Positions 17,486 to 26,794 are shown, numbered from the stretch's first letter. The stretch: DNA of 64,000 nucleotides from Paenibacillus silviterrae (GCF_030167925.1 NZ_JASKUT010000002.1:1-64000), one strand, 5' to 3'. The notes: a model not told the origin generated them from the letters alone. Program-made: numbers and translations.

Positions 17486-17499
17486 TGAAAGCGGTTTTA
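17486..17499 (+). promoter_or_regulatory. cre-like box before the araC remnant
   Basis: TGAAAGCGGTTTTA matches the CcpA consensus TGWAARCGNTWNCW at 13 of 14 positions. It lies 3 nt upstream of a TATAAT (17503-17508), where binding would block transcription. Confidence 0.45.
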
Positions 17500-17534
17500 C
17501 AGTATAATGGGGAAAAACAAGTGAGAAATGCAGG

Positions 17535-17776
17535 ATGACGGAGCAAATCTTCGCCTTGTCGCGTCTGTCGCGTTTGGATGTCAAATGGGCTAAACCGTTT
17601 AGAGGCTCGATGGTTGCTTTCAACGAAATTGAGCACTACAATCCGTTCTTTGAGCTACTCGCTGTATTCGAGGGGCCGATTTACTTGCAGGCCGGACAGG
17701 TCGGCTTTGCCGATCGCTGTATTTCAGCAAGGTGTTTAAAGCAGTAAAAGGACGGAGTCCCAAGGAGCACAAATAG
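17535..17776 (+). pseudogene. AraC-family regulator remnant with internal deletion
   Basis: An N-terminal sensor-domain fragment (FNEIEHYNPFFELLAVFEGP) is joined directly to a C-terminal HTH fragment (VGFADR, then YFSKVFKAVKGRSPKEHK after a frame change). An intact AraC protein needs about 200 more residues between them. The carboxy-terminal YFSKVFK.xxGxSPxE pattern is characteristic of AraC/XylS HTH domains. A candidate promoter and cre-like box stand upstream. Confidence 0.6.
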
Positions 17777-17858
17777 GGAATGTATGTTCCTGTGACGGCA
17801 TCGGCAGACGAGGAGTAAGCCTGAGTGTAGGCATAACGATAAGGGGGCGAGCGGCAAG

Positions 17859-18761
17859 ATGAATAAAAAAAACTTAATGAATGCAGATCATTTGGAGTGG
17901 AAAGATGACATTGAACGATGGCTGAAAAAATTTCCCGTATATGTGACCACCCAGCGAATTCAGGGAACGAACATGCACACGCAGGTGGGCCTGGAAATTC
18001 ATATCACGAACGAGGGGCACGGTACGATGGTCGTCGGCCGGCAAAATATGGTGCAATTCCCTGGCAGCGTGCTCGTGTTTCGCGGTAAGGTTCCTCATCG
18101 GTTGTCCTCCAAGACGCCCTACAAGCGCACCGTGATTTGCATCGCGGAAGCGGAAGCCCCGAGCGACTGGATGGGAGGAAATTTGATGCGGTTAATCGAT
18201 TTCTCCTGGATTCCGGAGGATTCCTGCTTAAGTTTTCATCTGGGGCCGAAGCAGTGTATGGAGCTGGAGAAGATGTGTGCGGACATGAAGGAGGAGCTGC
18301 GCAATCAAAGCGCAGGGTGGGAGAGAAAGGTGCTGGCGCATGTGCTGCTCATTACGGTGTTTTTGCAGCGCAGTGCGGATAACGAAGGGAAATCATCAGC
18401 GCATAAGCAAACGATGATTACCAATTCACAGGAAATTGTCCAACAGTGCATCGATTATGTGTGCGAGCATTTGGACGAGAAGCTGACCTTGAAAGAAATC
18501 TCCAAACGGTTCTCCATCAGTCAAGAATATTTGACACGGATCTTCACCCGAGAACTCGGGGTCAGTTTTTATCAATATGTTTTGCTGCAGCGGATCACGG
18601 AGGGGAAGCGGCTGCTAAGAGAAAAGCCAAATCTGAATATTTCGGATATCGCTTATCTGATTGGCTTCCTTTCGGCGTCTCATTTCAATCGTCATTTCAA
18701 AGCATTGACGGGCACGACGCCGACGAAGTACCGAAAACAATTCACGGAGAACCGTATCTGA
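17859..18761 (+). CDS. AraC-family transcriptional regulator with cupin-like sensor domain
   Basis: 300 residues. Residues 30-100 (GLEIHITNEGHGTMVVG, VLVFRGKVPHRL) look like the AraC cupin ligand-binding domain; residues 195-295 carry the double HTH (LTLKEISKRFSISQEYLTRI and ISDIAYLIGFLSASHFNRHF) ending GTTPTKYRKQF. AAGGGGGCG precedes the ATG. Its last 169 bases plus 42 bp of 3-prime flank are repeated at 26795-27005. It is a plausible regulator of the transport and amidohydrolase genes that follow. Confidence 0.88.
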   Translation: MNKKNLMNADHLEWKDDIERWLKKFPVYVTTQRIQGTNMHTQVGLEIHITNEGHGTMVVGRQNMVQFPGSVLVFRGKVPHRLSSKTPYKRTVICIAEAEAPSDWMGGNLMRLIDFSWIPEDSCLSFHLGPKQCMELEKMCADMKEELRNQSAGWERKVLAHVLLITVFLQRSADNEGKSSAHKQTMITNSQEIVQQCIDYVCEHLDEKLTLKEISKRFSISQEYLTRIFTRELGVSFYQYVLLQRITEGKRLLREKPNLNISDIAYLIGFLSASHFNRHFKALTGTTPTKYRKQFTENRI

Positions 18762-18803
18762 AAAGAAGTCAAGTATCATCAATTTTTCCGTCAACTATCG
18801 GCA
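18593..18803 (+). repeat. 211-bp direct repeat, copy 1 (3-prime end of the araC gene)
   Basis: Differs from 26795-27005 by about 12 substitutions (near 94 percent identity) and has no indel by eye. It holds the second HTH of the AraC protein and a 3-prime flank containing GTCAACTATCG. Confidence 0.85.
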
Positions 18804-18830
18804 GAATAATGCATTTCTGAGGAGACTTCA

Positions 18831-18989
18831 GAAAGTTGCTGGGTTGAAAAAGATAAAGTGCTTGAAATGGTTACTGCCCCAGCAATTCGCACCCGTTATC
18901 AAGTCTATTTAGATTTCGATGGAAAAACTCATTATATGGTATATGTTGCTAGACCTAACTTTGAAGTAAAACTAAATCGAATTATATAA
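18831..18989 (+). pseudogene. C-terminal fragment of an unidentified protein
   Basis: An open frame without its own start reads RTRYQVYLDFDGKTHYMVYV and ends LNRII. Codon use is AT-rich and it has no ribosome site. I do not recognise the family. It sits with a HIT fragment in a 600-bp stretch without intact genes. Confidence 0.3.
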
Positions 18990-19067
18990 CCCTAAGCTGA
19001 CGGAAGACACTTGCGCTAAAAAAGGGAGCACGCCTAAAATAAGGACCTGACGGGGGGCAAATCACAT

Positions 19068-19214
19068 ATGTCGGAAGACTTCTATTGCGAAGATGTATTG
19101 AGCGGTCGAACACCTGTACAAAAGGTATTAGAAACCGATAATGTACTCGCTTATCATCATACCCGACCATTCTATCCTGTGCACATTGTTACGATTCCGA
19201 AAAGGCATAATTAA
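19068..19214 (+). pseudogene. HIT (histidine triad) protein fragment, 48 residues
   Basis: Starts with an ATG preceded by GGGGGG and reads FYCEDVLSGRTPVQKVLETD then HHTRPFYPVHIVTIPKRH before a stop. This is the N-terminal half of a HIT hydrolase (FCxI..G..P...V.E.d..lAf.d..P..p.H.liIPK.H); the HxHxH catalytic triad is missing. Confidence 0.6.
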
Positions 19215-19389
19215 AAAAGATGACCCTGACGAGTACAGGAACCATCCAGTAGCAGCATAGTTGTGCTAGGTGTTTATTTCAATGTCCACAAACAGGGTTA
19301 CAGTTCATGGTTACGGGATATTGTCACGGAGCTTGTCGAATATAACACAATTAAAGTTTATTATTCCATCTGGAAAAGGAAGACTGCCT

Positions 19390-21135
19390 ATGGATGAACA
19401 ACGATATTTTTTACCTTTACGTTTGAAATTTCTCATCTTGTTTGTTTTATTAATTACCGTTCCGTATTGCATTAGCGGAGTATTTACTTACCGTAAATAT
19501 TCTGCGGATGTCGACCGCAATACCCGCGATTCAACCTTGAAAATTATGGAGCAGATGAATTTGAATTTGGACCGCTATGTCAAGGAAATCGACCGGTTGA
19601 CGCAGGCCCCCCTCTATGATCAGGATGTGTTGAGAATTTTACTCCATCACAGCGGTAGTTACGATCCGAATCTGTATTTGCCCATCGAAGAATATGGCAA
19701 AATAAACTTGTTCTTATCTTCTTTTACGAGTGATCGAGTGGAAATTAAAGGAATTATGATTTTCACGAATGACGGCGGACTCTTCAGCAGCTCATTGAAT
19801 AGTATCAAATCCTATTGGCATTCGGAACATAACGAATGGATAACTGATGTGAAGCGGTTAGGTGGCGGGCTTGTGATTTTGCCGCCGCATTCGGCTAATT
19901 ATTATGTGCAGCCCCTTGAAGTCATTTCGATCGCAAGGGTAATTGTCCATCCGGAGAGCCGGGTACCCTTGGGCATTATGAAAGTCGATCTGACTATGGA
20001 AGGATTTCAACGTGTATTGTCTTTAGTCGATTTTACGCCAAACAGCCGTTTCTTTATATACAATCGCGACAAGGTTCTGCTCTACCCATTTGAGTATAGT
20101 CAACATCCGGATTGGGCTTATGAACGTGTGACTCGCAACACGCCGGATACGATCATGTCCACTGTGTATTCAAATTACAGCAAGCTCACGTTGGTTGGGC
20201 ACATACCTCTGGGTGATTTACGAGGGGATGCGCAGGAACTAACGAACTTTACGGTAATTGTTTCCGTCATTTCATTGATCGCCGCTTTCGGCCTCGCTGT
20301 TCTCATCTCCAACCGTCTGGTCAAACCGATCCGTCGACTGCAAAGCCACATGAAGCAAGTGCAGAGGGGTTCATTTCAAACGAAAGCGGTTGTTGTCACG
20401 CATGATGAAATCGGTCAATTAACCGTTTCTTTTAATACGATGGTCGATGAACTGAACCGCTTGGTGAGGGAGGTGTATGAGACGCGAATCAGGGAACGCG
20501 AAGCTGAACTTTCCGCTCTGCAGAGTCAGATCAATCCGCATTTTTTATACAATACATTGGAATCGGTTAATATGCTGGCGCTTCATAACGAACAACTGCA
20601 AATTTCCGATACCATTTCAAGTTTAGGCAAGCTGCTTCGTTATACAGTGGAGAAACAGGACAGGCCGGTAACTTTGAGGGATGAGCTGTTATTTGTCGAT
20701 AACTATTTGCAAATCCAAGCATTCCGTTTAAAAAACCGTCTGCGTGCCGTCATCGACATTGAGCCGTCATTTGAAGATTGTTTGGTGCCTAAACTCATTT
20801 TACAGCCTTTGATTGAAAATGTAATCGAACATGCGCTGAAAAAAGAAACAGTAACGGTTAAAATAACAGCCAATTTTCAGAATGATGACCTGGTCATAAG
20901 GGTTGATGATAACGGCATCGGACTGTCAAGGCAGCAAATCCAAGACATTGAAATGCGAATCAACAGCAGAACCGCGGCGCAGTATGGACAGCATCGTTTT
21001 GGCGAACAGAATAAAGGGTACGGACTCAAAAACGTACACCAGCGTCTGAAAATTTTATACGGCGACAATTATGGGTTATTTATAGACAAAGAGACAAGCG
21101 AAGGATCATCCTTTATGTTAAAGCTGCCTGTTTAA
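19390..21135 (+). CDS. YesM-type sensor histidine kinase
   Basis: 581 residues from MDEQRYF; AAAGGAAG is placed correctly and the 40-residue frame extension is not used. TM1 is at about 10-33, followed by an extracellular Cache-like sensor domain, TM2 near 285-305, a HAMP linker, and a His_kinase domain with LQSQINPHFLYNTLE (phospho-accepting His384). The HATPase_c region has IENVIEHAL, DNGIG and GYGLKNVHQRL. It is the partner of the response regulator 16 nt downstream. By context it senses a carbohydrate or its binding-protein complex. Confidence 0.92.
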   Translation: MDEQRYFLPLRLKFLILFVLLITVPYCISGVFTYRKYSADVDRNTRDSTLKIMEQMNLNLDRYVKEIDRLTQAPLYDQDVLRILLHHSGSYDPNLYLPIEEYGKINLFLSSFTSDRVEIKGIMIFTNDGGLFSSSLNSIKSYWHSEHNEWITDVKRLGGGLVILPPHSANYYVQPLEVISIARVIVHPESRVPLGIMKVDLTMEGFQRVLSLVDFTPNSRFFIYNRDKVLLYPFEYSQHPDWAYERVTRNTPDTIMSTVYSNYSKLTLVGHIPLGDLRGDAQELTNFTVIVSVISLIAAFGLAVLISNRLVKPIRRLQSHMKQVQRGSFQTKAVVVTHDEIGQLTVSFNTMVDELNRLVREVYETRIREREAELSALQSQINPHFLYNTLESVNMLALHNEQLQISDTISSLGKLLRYTVEKQDRPVTLRDELLFVDNYLQIQAFRLKNRLRAVIDIEPSFEDCLVPKLILQPLIENVIEHALKKETVTVKITANFQNDDLVIRVDDNGIGLSRQQIQDIEMRINSRTAAQYGQHRFGEQNKGYGLKNVHQRLKILYGDNYGLFIDKETSEGSSFMLKLPV

Positions 21136-21151
21136 ATGGGAGGGGATTGGC

Positions 21152-21895
21152 ATGTATAAAGTCATGATAGCTGAGGATGAAGACCAGATTCGGATAGGCT
21201 TAAAGAAAACAATCGAAGAGGTCATCGGCGGCTTTAAGGTTGTGGCGGAGGCGGCAAACGGAAAAGACGCGTTGGACCAATTGCATAAAACATCGCCCGA
21301 CATTCTCATTACGGATATTCGAATGCCGGAAATGAACGGGATCGAAACGATACGCAGGGTCAGAAACAATTTTCCGAATTTATATATCATCATTGTGAGC
21401 GGTTACGGGGATTTCGAATATGCCAAGCAGGCGATCAAATATCAAGTTGCGGAATATTTATTAAAACCTGTGAATCGGGTCGAATTGGCTGAAGTTTTGC
21501 AAAGTATAAAAAGAAATTTGGATGCCGGAAATATGTCTTCGAACGATCACGAGCTTACAGATGAAATGAATGAAGGCCGGCACGTGATCCGCAAAGTGAA
21601 GGACATTGTTGCGCAAAATATGGCGGAAGATATTTCCTTGCAAAGAGTGGCCGGCCAGGTGAATCTAACTCCCCATTATTTGTCTGTGTTGTTCAAAACC
21701 GTTTCGGGACAAAATTATTCCGATTTTGTTACGGATAGCCGAATGATCAAAGCGAAGCAGCTGCTGAAAGAAACCAACTTGAAAATTCATGAAATCGCCA
21801 ACATGACCGGATATGTCAGCGCCAAGCATTTTATGAACGTGTTTAAGCAAAGAGTCGGTAAGACTCCTTCCGATTATCGCAATCATGGATCTTAA
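21152..21895 (+). CDS. YesN-type response regulator with AraC HTH
   Basis: 247 residues. The receiver domain has the acidic pocket AEDED, the phospho-accepting Asp55 in LITDIRMPEMNG and the Lys of LLKPVN. An AraC double HTH follows (about 145-245; ISLQRVAGQVNLTPHYLSVL, IHEIANMTGYVSAKHFMNVF). Most YesN proteins are near 500 residues; this one lacks the usual central domain. It probably activates the downstream transport operon. Confidence 0.9.
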   Translation: MYKVMIAEDEDQIRIGLKKTIEEVIGGFKVVAEAANGKDALDQLHKTSPDILITDIRMPEMNGIETIRRVRNNFPNLYIIIVSGYGDFEYAKQAIKYQVAEYLLKPVNRVELAEVLQSIKRNLDAGNMSSNDHELTDEMNEGRHVIRKVKDIVAQNMAEDISLQRVAGQVNLTPHYLSVLFKTVSGQNYSDFVTDSRMIKAKQLLKETNLKIHEIANMTGYVSAKHFMNVFKQRVGKTPSDYRNHGS

Positions 21896-21961
21896 AATTT
21901 CGCACCTTTTCACCATTTTCGGTGATTTCTGTTTCTGAACGGAGCCCTTATACTTAATTAT

Positions 21962-21975
21962 TGAAAGCGTTTTAA
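21962..21975 (+). promoter_or_regulatory. cre-like box before the amidohydrolase operon
   Basis: TGAAAGCGTTTTAA matches the CcpA consensus at 13 of 14 positions, 46 nt before the ATG of the amidohydrolase gene. A TATACT lies just upstream (about 21950). Confidence 0.5.
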
Positions 21976-22021
21976 ATTAACGACGCTTAACCAAGAAAAC
22001 ATGGAAAGGGGTCTTTGAGTT

Positions 22022-23149
22022 ATGCCAGAAACGGAAAAAAGTGCGGATAAAAACGGAACGGCTGCCGACCGCAAAAACATCGGTGTGATCGATTGCGACA
22101 TTCATCACAACATTCCGAATATCGAAGCGATTTTCCCTTACTTGCCAAGAAAGTACAAAGAACAAATTGAAATTTGGGGTCCGCTTCACGGTGGGTTTGG
22201 ATTAAACGGCGGACTTCACGGCCGACGATTCGATGCGTTTCCCGGGAGAGGGAAGCAAGCGGGTTCGGATATTGATTTTATGATGAAGCAGCATTTTGAA
22301 GTGTACAACGTCAAGTACGGTATTTTGACCGGCGAATTCGTGGGATGTACGATGGTTCCCGATCCTTATTATGCGGCTGCTTTATGTTCCGCATACAATG
22401 ATTACACCATTGAGCACTGGCTGGATAAAGATCCGAGATTCCGCGGTTCTATTAACATTCCTTACCATGATATCGCCGCATCGGTGAAGGAAATCGAGCG
22501 GGTCGGCTCTCACCCGCAGATGGTTCAAGCGTATGTTCAAGGTGGAGCGATGCATCCGTACGGCCAGAGAAATTATCATCCGATCTATGAAGCTTGTGTG
22601 AAGCATAATTTGCATTTCGCTATTCATGTCGGCGGAGAAGGCGCAAGCGGCAATGCAGCGGCAACAGGAGCAGGCAACCCCTCGTATTATATCGAAAGAC
22701 GTGCGGCACGGCCGCAAGTGTTCATGGCGCATATGGCCAGCTTTATATTTGAAGGCGTTTTCGAGCTGTTCCCGCAGTTGCAGGTACTGTTCATTGAGGC
22801 GGGCGTTTTCTGGATCGCCCCTTACATGTGGCGTTTGGATCAAGATTGGCGTGCGCTTCGCCCGCAAACGCCTTGGGTGGAGAAGAAGCCAAGCGAATAT
22901 TTGCAAACTAATATGTACTTCGGATCGCAGCCGCTTGAGGAAGTGCCTAATAAAGCGCTCTTTGATTTGATGATGGAGGCTACTTACGCTTCAGAACGGA
23001 TGCTGTTCTGCAGCGACTACCCGCATTGGGACTTCGATTCCCCGAAATTGACGTTTCCGAAGATGGAGAAAAGGATAGTGGACAACATTTTCTACAACAA
23101 TGCAGCCAAGTTATATGGACTGCCGCTGCATAAATCCACGGAGGGATAA
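22022..23149 (+). CDS. Amidohydrolase-related protein (COG2159-type TIM barrel), copy 1
   Basis: 375 residues, cytoplasmic. Metal-ligand candidates are in IDCDIHH near the N-terminus, HFAIHVGGEG, FMAHMASF and the closing CSDYPHWDFD. This DxH...H...D pattern fits the amidohydrolase-2 group, which contains non-oxidative aromatic-acid decarboxylases and ring or ester hydrolases. Homologues of the same subtype are encoded at 34201 and 35302. It lies 3 nt before a Rieske gene and upstream of an ABC importer, so it probably acts on an imported compound. The substrate is not deducible. Confidence 0.8.
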   Translation: MPETEKSADKNGTAADRKNIGVIDCDIHHNIPNIEAIFPYLPRKYKEQIEIWGPLHGGFGLNGGLHGRRFDAFPGRGKQAGSDIDFMMKQHFEVYNVKYGILTGEFVGCTMVPDPYYAAALCSAYNDYTIEHWLDKDPRFRGSINIPYHDIAASVKEIERVGSHPQMVQAYVQGGAMHPYGQRNYHPIYEACVKHNLHFAIHVGGEGASGNAAATGAGNPSYYIERRAARPQVFMAHMASFIFEGVFELFPQLQVLFIEAGVFWIAPYMWRLDQDWRALRPQTPWVEKKPSEYLQTNMYFGSQPLEEVPNKALFDLMMEATYASERMLFCSDYPHWDFDSPKLTFPKMEKRIVDNIFYNNAAKLYGLPLHKSTEG

Positions 23150-23152
23150 GGC

Positions 23153-23527
23153 ATGACGCGTCATTATATCGGGACGAACGATCAATTTACTGTCGGAGAA
23201 CCGAAGCTGGTTCAAATCAACGGCAGCAAAATCGGAGTTTATCGGCTAAGCGATGACCGGTTTCACGCGATCTTAAATTATTGTCCGCATCAGGGGGCGG
23301 AGCTGTGCAAAGGACCGGTCACCTCATGGATCAAATCCTCGAAACCGGGCGATTTTCAGTATGAAAAAGAAGGAGAAATCGTTCGTTGTCCTTGGCATGG
23401 TTGGGAGTTCGACATTCCGAGCGGATGTATGGTGGTTGACCGCAAAATACGGACATTGACGTACGACGTAACCGTTGAGAAATTTGACGTATCGGTAGAG
23501 CAAGGCAAGGTTTATATCGAAATGTAA
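23153..23527 (+). CDS. Stand-alone Rieske [2Fe-2S] protein, copy 1
   Basis: 124 residues. The two Rieske cluster motifs are CPHQGAELCKG and CPWHGWEFD (CxH and CxxH). The linker between them is longer than in most ferredoxins, about 36 residues. There is no membrane anchor and no oxygenase domain, so it is an electron-transfer type Rieske. It is coupled to the amidohydrolase gene (3-nt gap), and the same pairing recurs near 36.8 kb. No oxygenase or reductase gene is adjacent, which leaves its redox partner open. Confidence 0.85.
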   Translation: MTRHYIGTNDQFTVGEPKLVQINGSKIGVYRLSDDRFHAILNYCPHQGAELCKGPVTSWIKSSKPGDFQYEKEGEIVRCPWHGWEFDIPSGCMVVDRKIRTLTYDVTVEKFDVSVEQGKVYIEM

Positions 23528-23579
23528 CCGGTTAATGGGTTATCTTCATCATACTAAAAGGAGAAGGGGTTAAGAACAA

Positions 23580-24890
23580 ATGAAAAAAGTGTGGACATCG
23601 ATTGCAGCGAGTGTGGTGCTCCTGTCGGTTACGGCAGGTTGTTCGTCCGGCGCTAATGTCAAATCAAGCGTCAATGAAACCAGCGGCACAGTAGATAAAG
23701 CGAAGAAAGACATCACTCTCAAGTTGAGTATTTGGGGGGATGACAACCGGAAGCGAGTGTTTGAGGATTTAGGGAAAAAGTTTACCGAGAAGCATCCCAA
23801 CATCAAAGTAGAAGTGATGTTGATCCCTTACGCGGAATATCCGAAGAAAATGTCTATCATGGTAGCAAGCAGGACCGTACCTGATGTAGCCTGGTTGTAT
23901 GACGCGATTATTCCTCAAATGCGCGATTCGGATCAGTTGTTGGATTTATCGGTTTTGTCCAAAGATGCAGCATATGATCTGAACGATATTTATGCGTCGA
24001 ATATGGATATTTACCGTAAAAATGGGAAATTGTATGGCATCCCGTTCTCAGCGGGTCCTAAAGTATTGTTCTACAATAAAAAACTGTTCAAGGAAAAAGG
24101 CTTAAAAACTCCAAACGAGCTGGCCAAAGAAGGAAAATGGACGTACGATGAGCTCATCAAAACGGCCAAAGCTTTAACCGATCCGGCAAAAGGCATTTAC
24201 GGCGTGAAATTCGGTGACGGAAGCAACTGGAAGGATGCGCTGACCGATACGATCTGGTCATTTGGCGCAGATATTTTTAACGAAGACGGGTCGAAATTTT
24301 TATTAAACTCGCCGGAAGGCGAGAAAGTATTCCAAATGTACGATGACATGATGTTTAAAGATCTCATCCATCCGAAACCGGGCGACCAGCTCCCGTTCGA
24401 ATCCGGTAAAATTGGCATGTATCGCGGTACCTTCAGTTATTCAGCAAGCGCGCGTAAAGCGGAGGGACTCGAATTCGATATCGCTCCGATGCCGAAAGGG
24501 CCTAAGGCAGACGCCCCGTTCTATAACGGCGTCTCCGGCTATTCTGTGATGAAGGATTCGGAACATCATGCGGAAGCGATTGAATTGCTCAAGTTTTTCA
24601 CGGACAAAGAAGGAATTAAAGCGCTTCAGTCGACCTTCCCGCCAACACGTAAATCGGTGCTCGAATCCGCTGAATTTGCCAATTTGAATGCGCAGCCTTC
24701 GGCAGAGGGCATTAAGCTGGCCATGTCCCAACCCATGATGGCGGGAGGGCGCGTAATCCCTACTCCGACCAATTGGCAGCAGATTGATTCGAAAATGCAA
24801 AGCATGCTGGATATGCTGTACACCCGGAACGCTTCGGTTAAACAAATGTTGGAGCGGATGGAAAAAGAGGTAACCCCTCTCTTGAAGTAA
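23580..24890 (+). CDS. Sugar ABC transporter solute-binding lipoprotein
   Basis: 436 residues. The N-terminus is a lipoprotein signal (VVLLSVTAGC, Cys21), then a family-1 extracellular binding domain (LSIWGDDNRKRVFEDLGKKF, YNKKLFKEKGL, WTYDELIKTAKALT). It should capture an oligosaccharide and hand it to the two permeases downstream. The sequence between it and the first permease holds an 11-bp inverted repeat, which may set a high binding-protein to permease ratio. Confidence 0.92.
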   Translation: MKKVWTSIAASVVLLSVTAGCSSGANVKSSVNETSGTVDKAKKDITLKLSIWGDDNRKRVFEDLGKKFTEKHPNIKVEVMLIPYAEYPKKMSIMVASRTVPDVAWLYDAIIPQMRDSDQLLDLSVLSKDAAYDLNDIYASNMDIYRKNGKLYGIPFSAGPKVLFYNKKLFKEKGLKTPNELAKEGKWTYDELIKTAKALTDPAKGIYGVKFGDGSNWKDALTDTIWSFGADIFNEDGSKFLLNSPEGEKVFQMYDDMMFKDLIHPKPGDQLPFESGKIGMYRGTFSYSASARKAEGLEFDIAPMPKGPKADAPFYNGVSGYSVMKDSEHHAEAIELLKFFTDKEGIKALQSTFPPTRKSVLESAEFANLNAQPSAEGIKLAMSQPMMAGGRVIPTPTNWQQIDSKMQSMLDMLYTRNASVKQMLERMEKEVTPLLK

Positions 24891-24918
24891 GCGATGGAAC
24901 ATCGCAGTGTTTGAAATA

Positions 24919-24971
24919 CGTTCTTACCGTTAAACATAACGGGTGCGGATCATGTATTGGCGGTAAGAACG
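24919..24971 (+). promoter_or_regulatory. intercistronic inverted repeat
   Basis: Perfect arms CGTTCTTACCG (24919-24929) and CGGTAAGAACG (24961-24971) with a 31-nt spacer, between binding protein and permease. No T-run follows, so an mRNA-stabilising or processing stem is more likely than a terminator. A small 6-bp hairpin lies at 24891-24905. Confidence 0.55.
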
Positions 24972-24981
24972 AAAGGCGGTA

Positions 24982-25932
24982 ATGAAGATGAGCAAATTCG
25001 GTGCATTTCAGCAATCCGGCGTTAACGGACGGGGAATCTTAAAGAGCGGCGGACAATTAAATCGGAGAGAGAAGTGGTATGGCTACGCGTTTGTCATGCC
25101 GATGCTGATTGGTTATATTCTGTTTCTATTCGGACCTGTTGTTGCTTCATTCGTCATGAGTTTCACCAATTGGGACTTAACAAGCCCTTTGAAGTTTGTA
25201 GGTTTGGCCAACTACAGAATGGCCTTTTTCGAAGACCCGGTATTTGTGGAAACGATATGGAACACGTTATATTTCACATTGCTTTTTGTCCCGTTAAATA
25301 TTGTGATCACTTTGTCATTGGCTTTGTTAACTCAAAGATCCATTCCTGGCATCGGCTTCTTTCGGACAGCCATCTTCTCTCCGGTTGTCACCTCCATTGT
25401 AGTCTGGGCGATCATCTGGAAATATATATTTCAAACCGATAACGGCCTGGTCAACGCAATATTGAAATGGTTTGGTATTACCGGTCCGGCCTGGCTGTAC
25501 AATCTGGAATTGGCGATACCGGTAGTTGTTGTTGTCTCCTTGCTCAAAAGCCTGGGAATGAATATGGCGATCTTTTTGTCTGCCTTAAACGGCGTTCCTG
25601 CGATGTATTACGAAGCCGCACGCATCGACGGCGCTTCCCGCTGGCGGTCCTTCCTGCATGTGACGCTTCCCTTGATCTCCCCATCCATGTTTCTTGTCGT
25701 TATGATTACATTGATCGGTTCGATGAAAGTATTCGGGCAAATTTATATTTTGACCAAAGGCGGCCCGGGGACAAGCACACATGTGATGGTTTATTATATC
25801 TACGAGCAAGCTTTCAAATACAACGAGTTCGGGTATGGTTCCGCTATATCGTTTGTGCTGTTTTTTATCATCTTGATGTTAACCTTGTTCCAATGGTACG
25901 GGAGAAAGAGGTGGGTTCATTATGAAGAGTAA
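24982..25932 (+). CDS. Sugar ABC transporter permease (MalF/UgpA type)
   Basis: 316 residues, six hydrophobic segments starting at about residue 37 (YAFVMPMLIGYILFLFGPVV). The EAA loop that contacts the ATPase is EAARIDGASRWRSFLHVTLP. AAGGCGG precedes the ATG. The gene overlaps the second permease by 11 bp. No ATPase gene is present, as is usual for such importers in Bacilli, which share a genome-wide MsmX-type ATPase. Confidence 0.92.
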   Translation: MKMSKFGAFQQSGVNGRGILKSGGQLNRREKWYGYAFVMPMLIGYILFLFGPVVASFVMSFTNWDLTSPLKFVGLANYRMAFFEDPVFVETIWNTLYFTLLFVPLNIVITLSLALLTQRSIPGIGFFRTAIFSPVVTSIVVWAIIWKYIFQTDNGLVNAILKWFGITGPAWLYNLELAIPVVVVVSLLKSLGMNMAIFLSALNGVPAMYYEAARIDGASRWRSFLHVTLPLISPSMFLVVMITLIGSMKVFGQIYILTKGGPGTSTHVMVYYIYEQAFKYNEFGYGSAISFVLFFIILMLTLFQWYGRKRWVHYEE

Positions 25933-26764
25933 CTCCCGCAGCAAGCTGCTCAGCTATTTGCCGCAATATATCGTGTTGATCGTCATTGCTGTAGTCAGCC
26001 TTATACCGTTCTATTGGATGGCTGTCACCTCGTTAAAGGATTATTCGCAAGTTTTTGTGACACCTCCGAAATGGATTCCCAGTCCGGTGATGTGGAGCAA
26101 TTACGTGGAGTTGTTTCAGCGTTATCCGTATCACCTTTATTTTTTTAACAGCTTGTATATTGCCGTTCTGGTGACGGCAGGCACCTGTCTGGTTGCATCG
26201 TTGGCCGGATATGCAATTGCCAAAGTATCGTTTCCTTTTAAAAATGCCATTTTTCTTTTTTTGCTCAGCAGTATGATGATTCCGACCGAATCGACGGCCA
26301 TTCCGCTATTCGTTTGGTTCGGAAAACTAGGGGTTATCGACACTCATTTTCCTTTGATTGTTCCGGCCATTCTCGGAGCAGGCGGCACGTTCGGCGTATT
26401 TTTGATGCGGCAGTTTTTTGTCACAATTCCGGATGAACTAAGCGAGTCAGCCAAAATGGACGGGTGTACGCCACTCCGAATATATTGGAATATCATGCTG
26501 CCGCTCGCCACTCCTGCTTTAGCTACGCTATCGATATTAACGTTTTTGCATAGCTGGAATGAATTTTTCGAGCCGTTAGTTTATCTCAATAGCAGCGATT
26601 TATATACGATACCTTTGGCACTGTCGATGTTCACGGACGAGGGCGGAACCAAGGGACATCTGATCATGGCTGCTTCGATGGTAGCGACAATTCCGCTATT
26701 GGCCGTATTTTTCTCAGCGCAGAAGAAATTTATTGAAGGCATCACGATGACCGGCTTGAAGTAA
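25922..26764 (+). CDS. Sugar ABC transporter permease (MalG/UgpE type)
   Basis: 280 residues, six transmembrane segments; EAA-type loop ESAKMDGCTPLRIYWNIMLP. The start lies within the upstream permease gene with GAGGTG as ribosome site, so translation is coupled. The C-terminal KKFIEGITMTGLK is the standard ending of this family. Confidence 0.92.
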   Translation: MKSNSRSKLLSYLPQYIVLIVIAVVSLIPFYWMAVTSLKDYSQVFVTPPKWIPSPVMWSNYVELFQRYPYHLYFFNSLYIAVLVTAGTCLVASLAGYAIAKVSFPFKNAIFLFLLSSMMIPTESTAIPLFVWFGKLGVIDTHFPLIVPAILGAGGTFGVFLMRQFFVTIPDELSESAKMDGCTPLRIYWNIMLPLATPALATLSILTFLHSWNEFFEPLVYLNSSDLYTIPLALSMFTDEGGTKGHLIMAASMVATIPLLAVFFSAQKKFIEGITMTGLK

Positions 26765-26794
26765 TTGAAACTGGGTGGAACGGGCGAACGGCAA

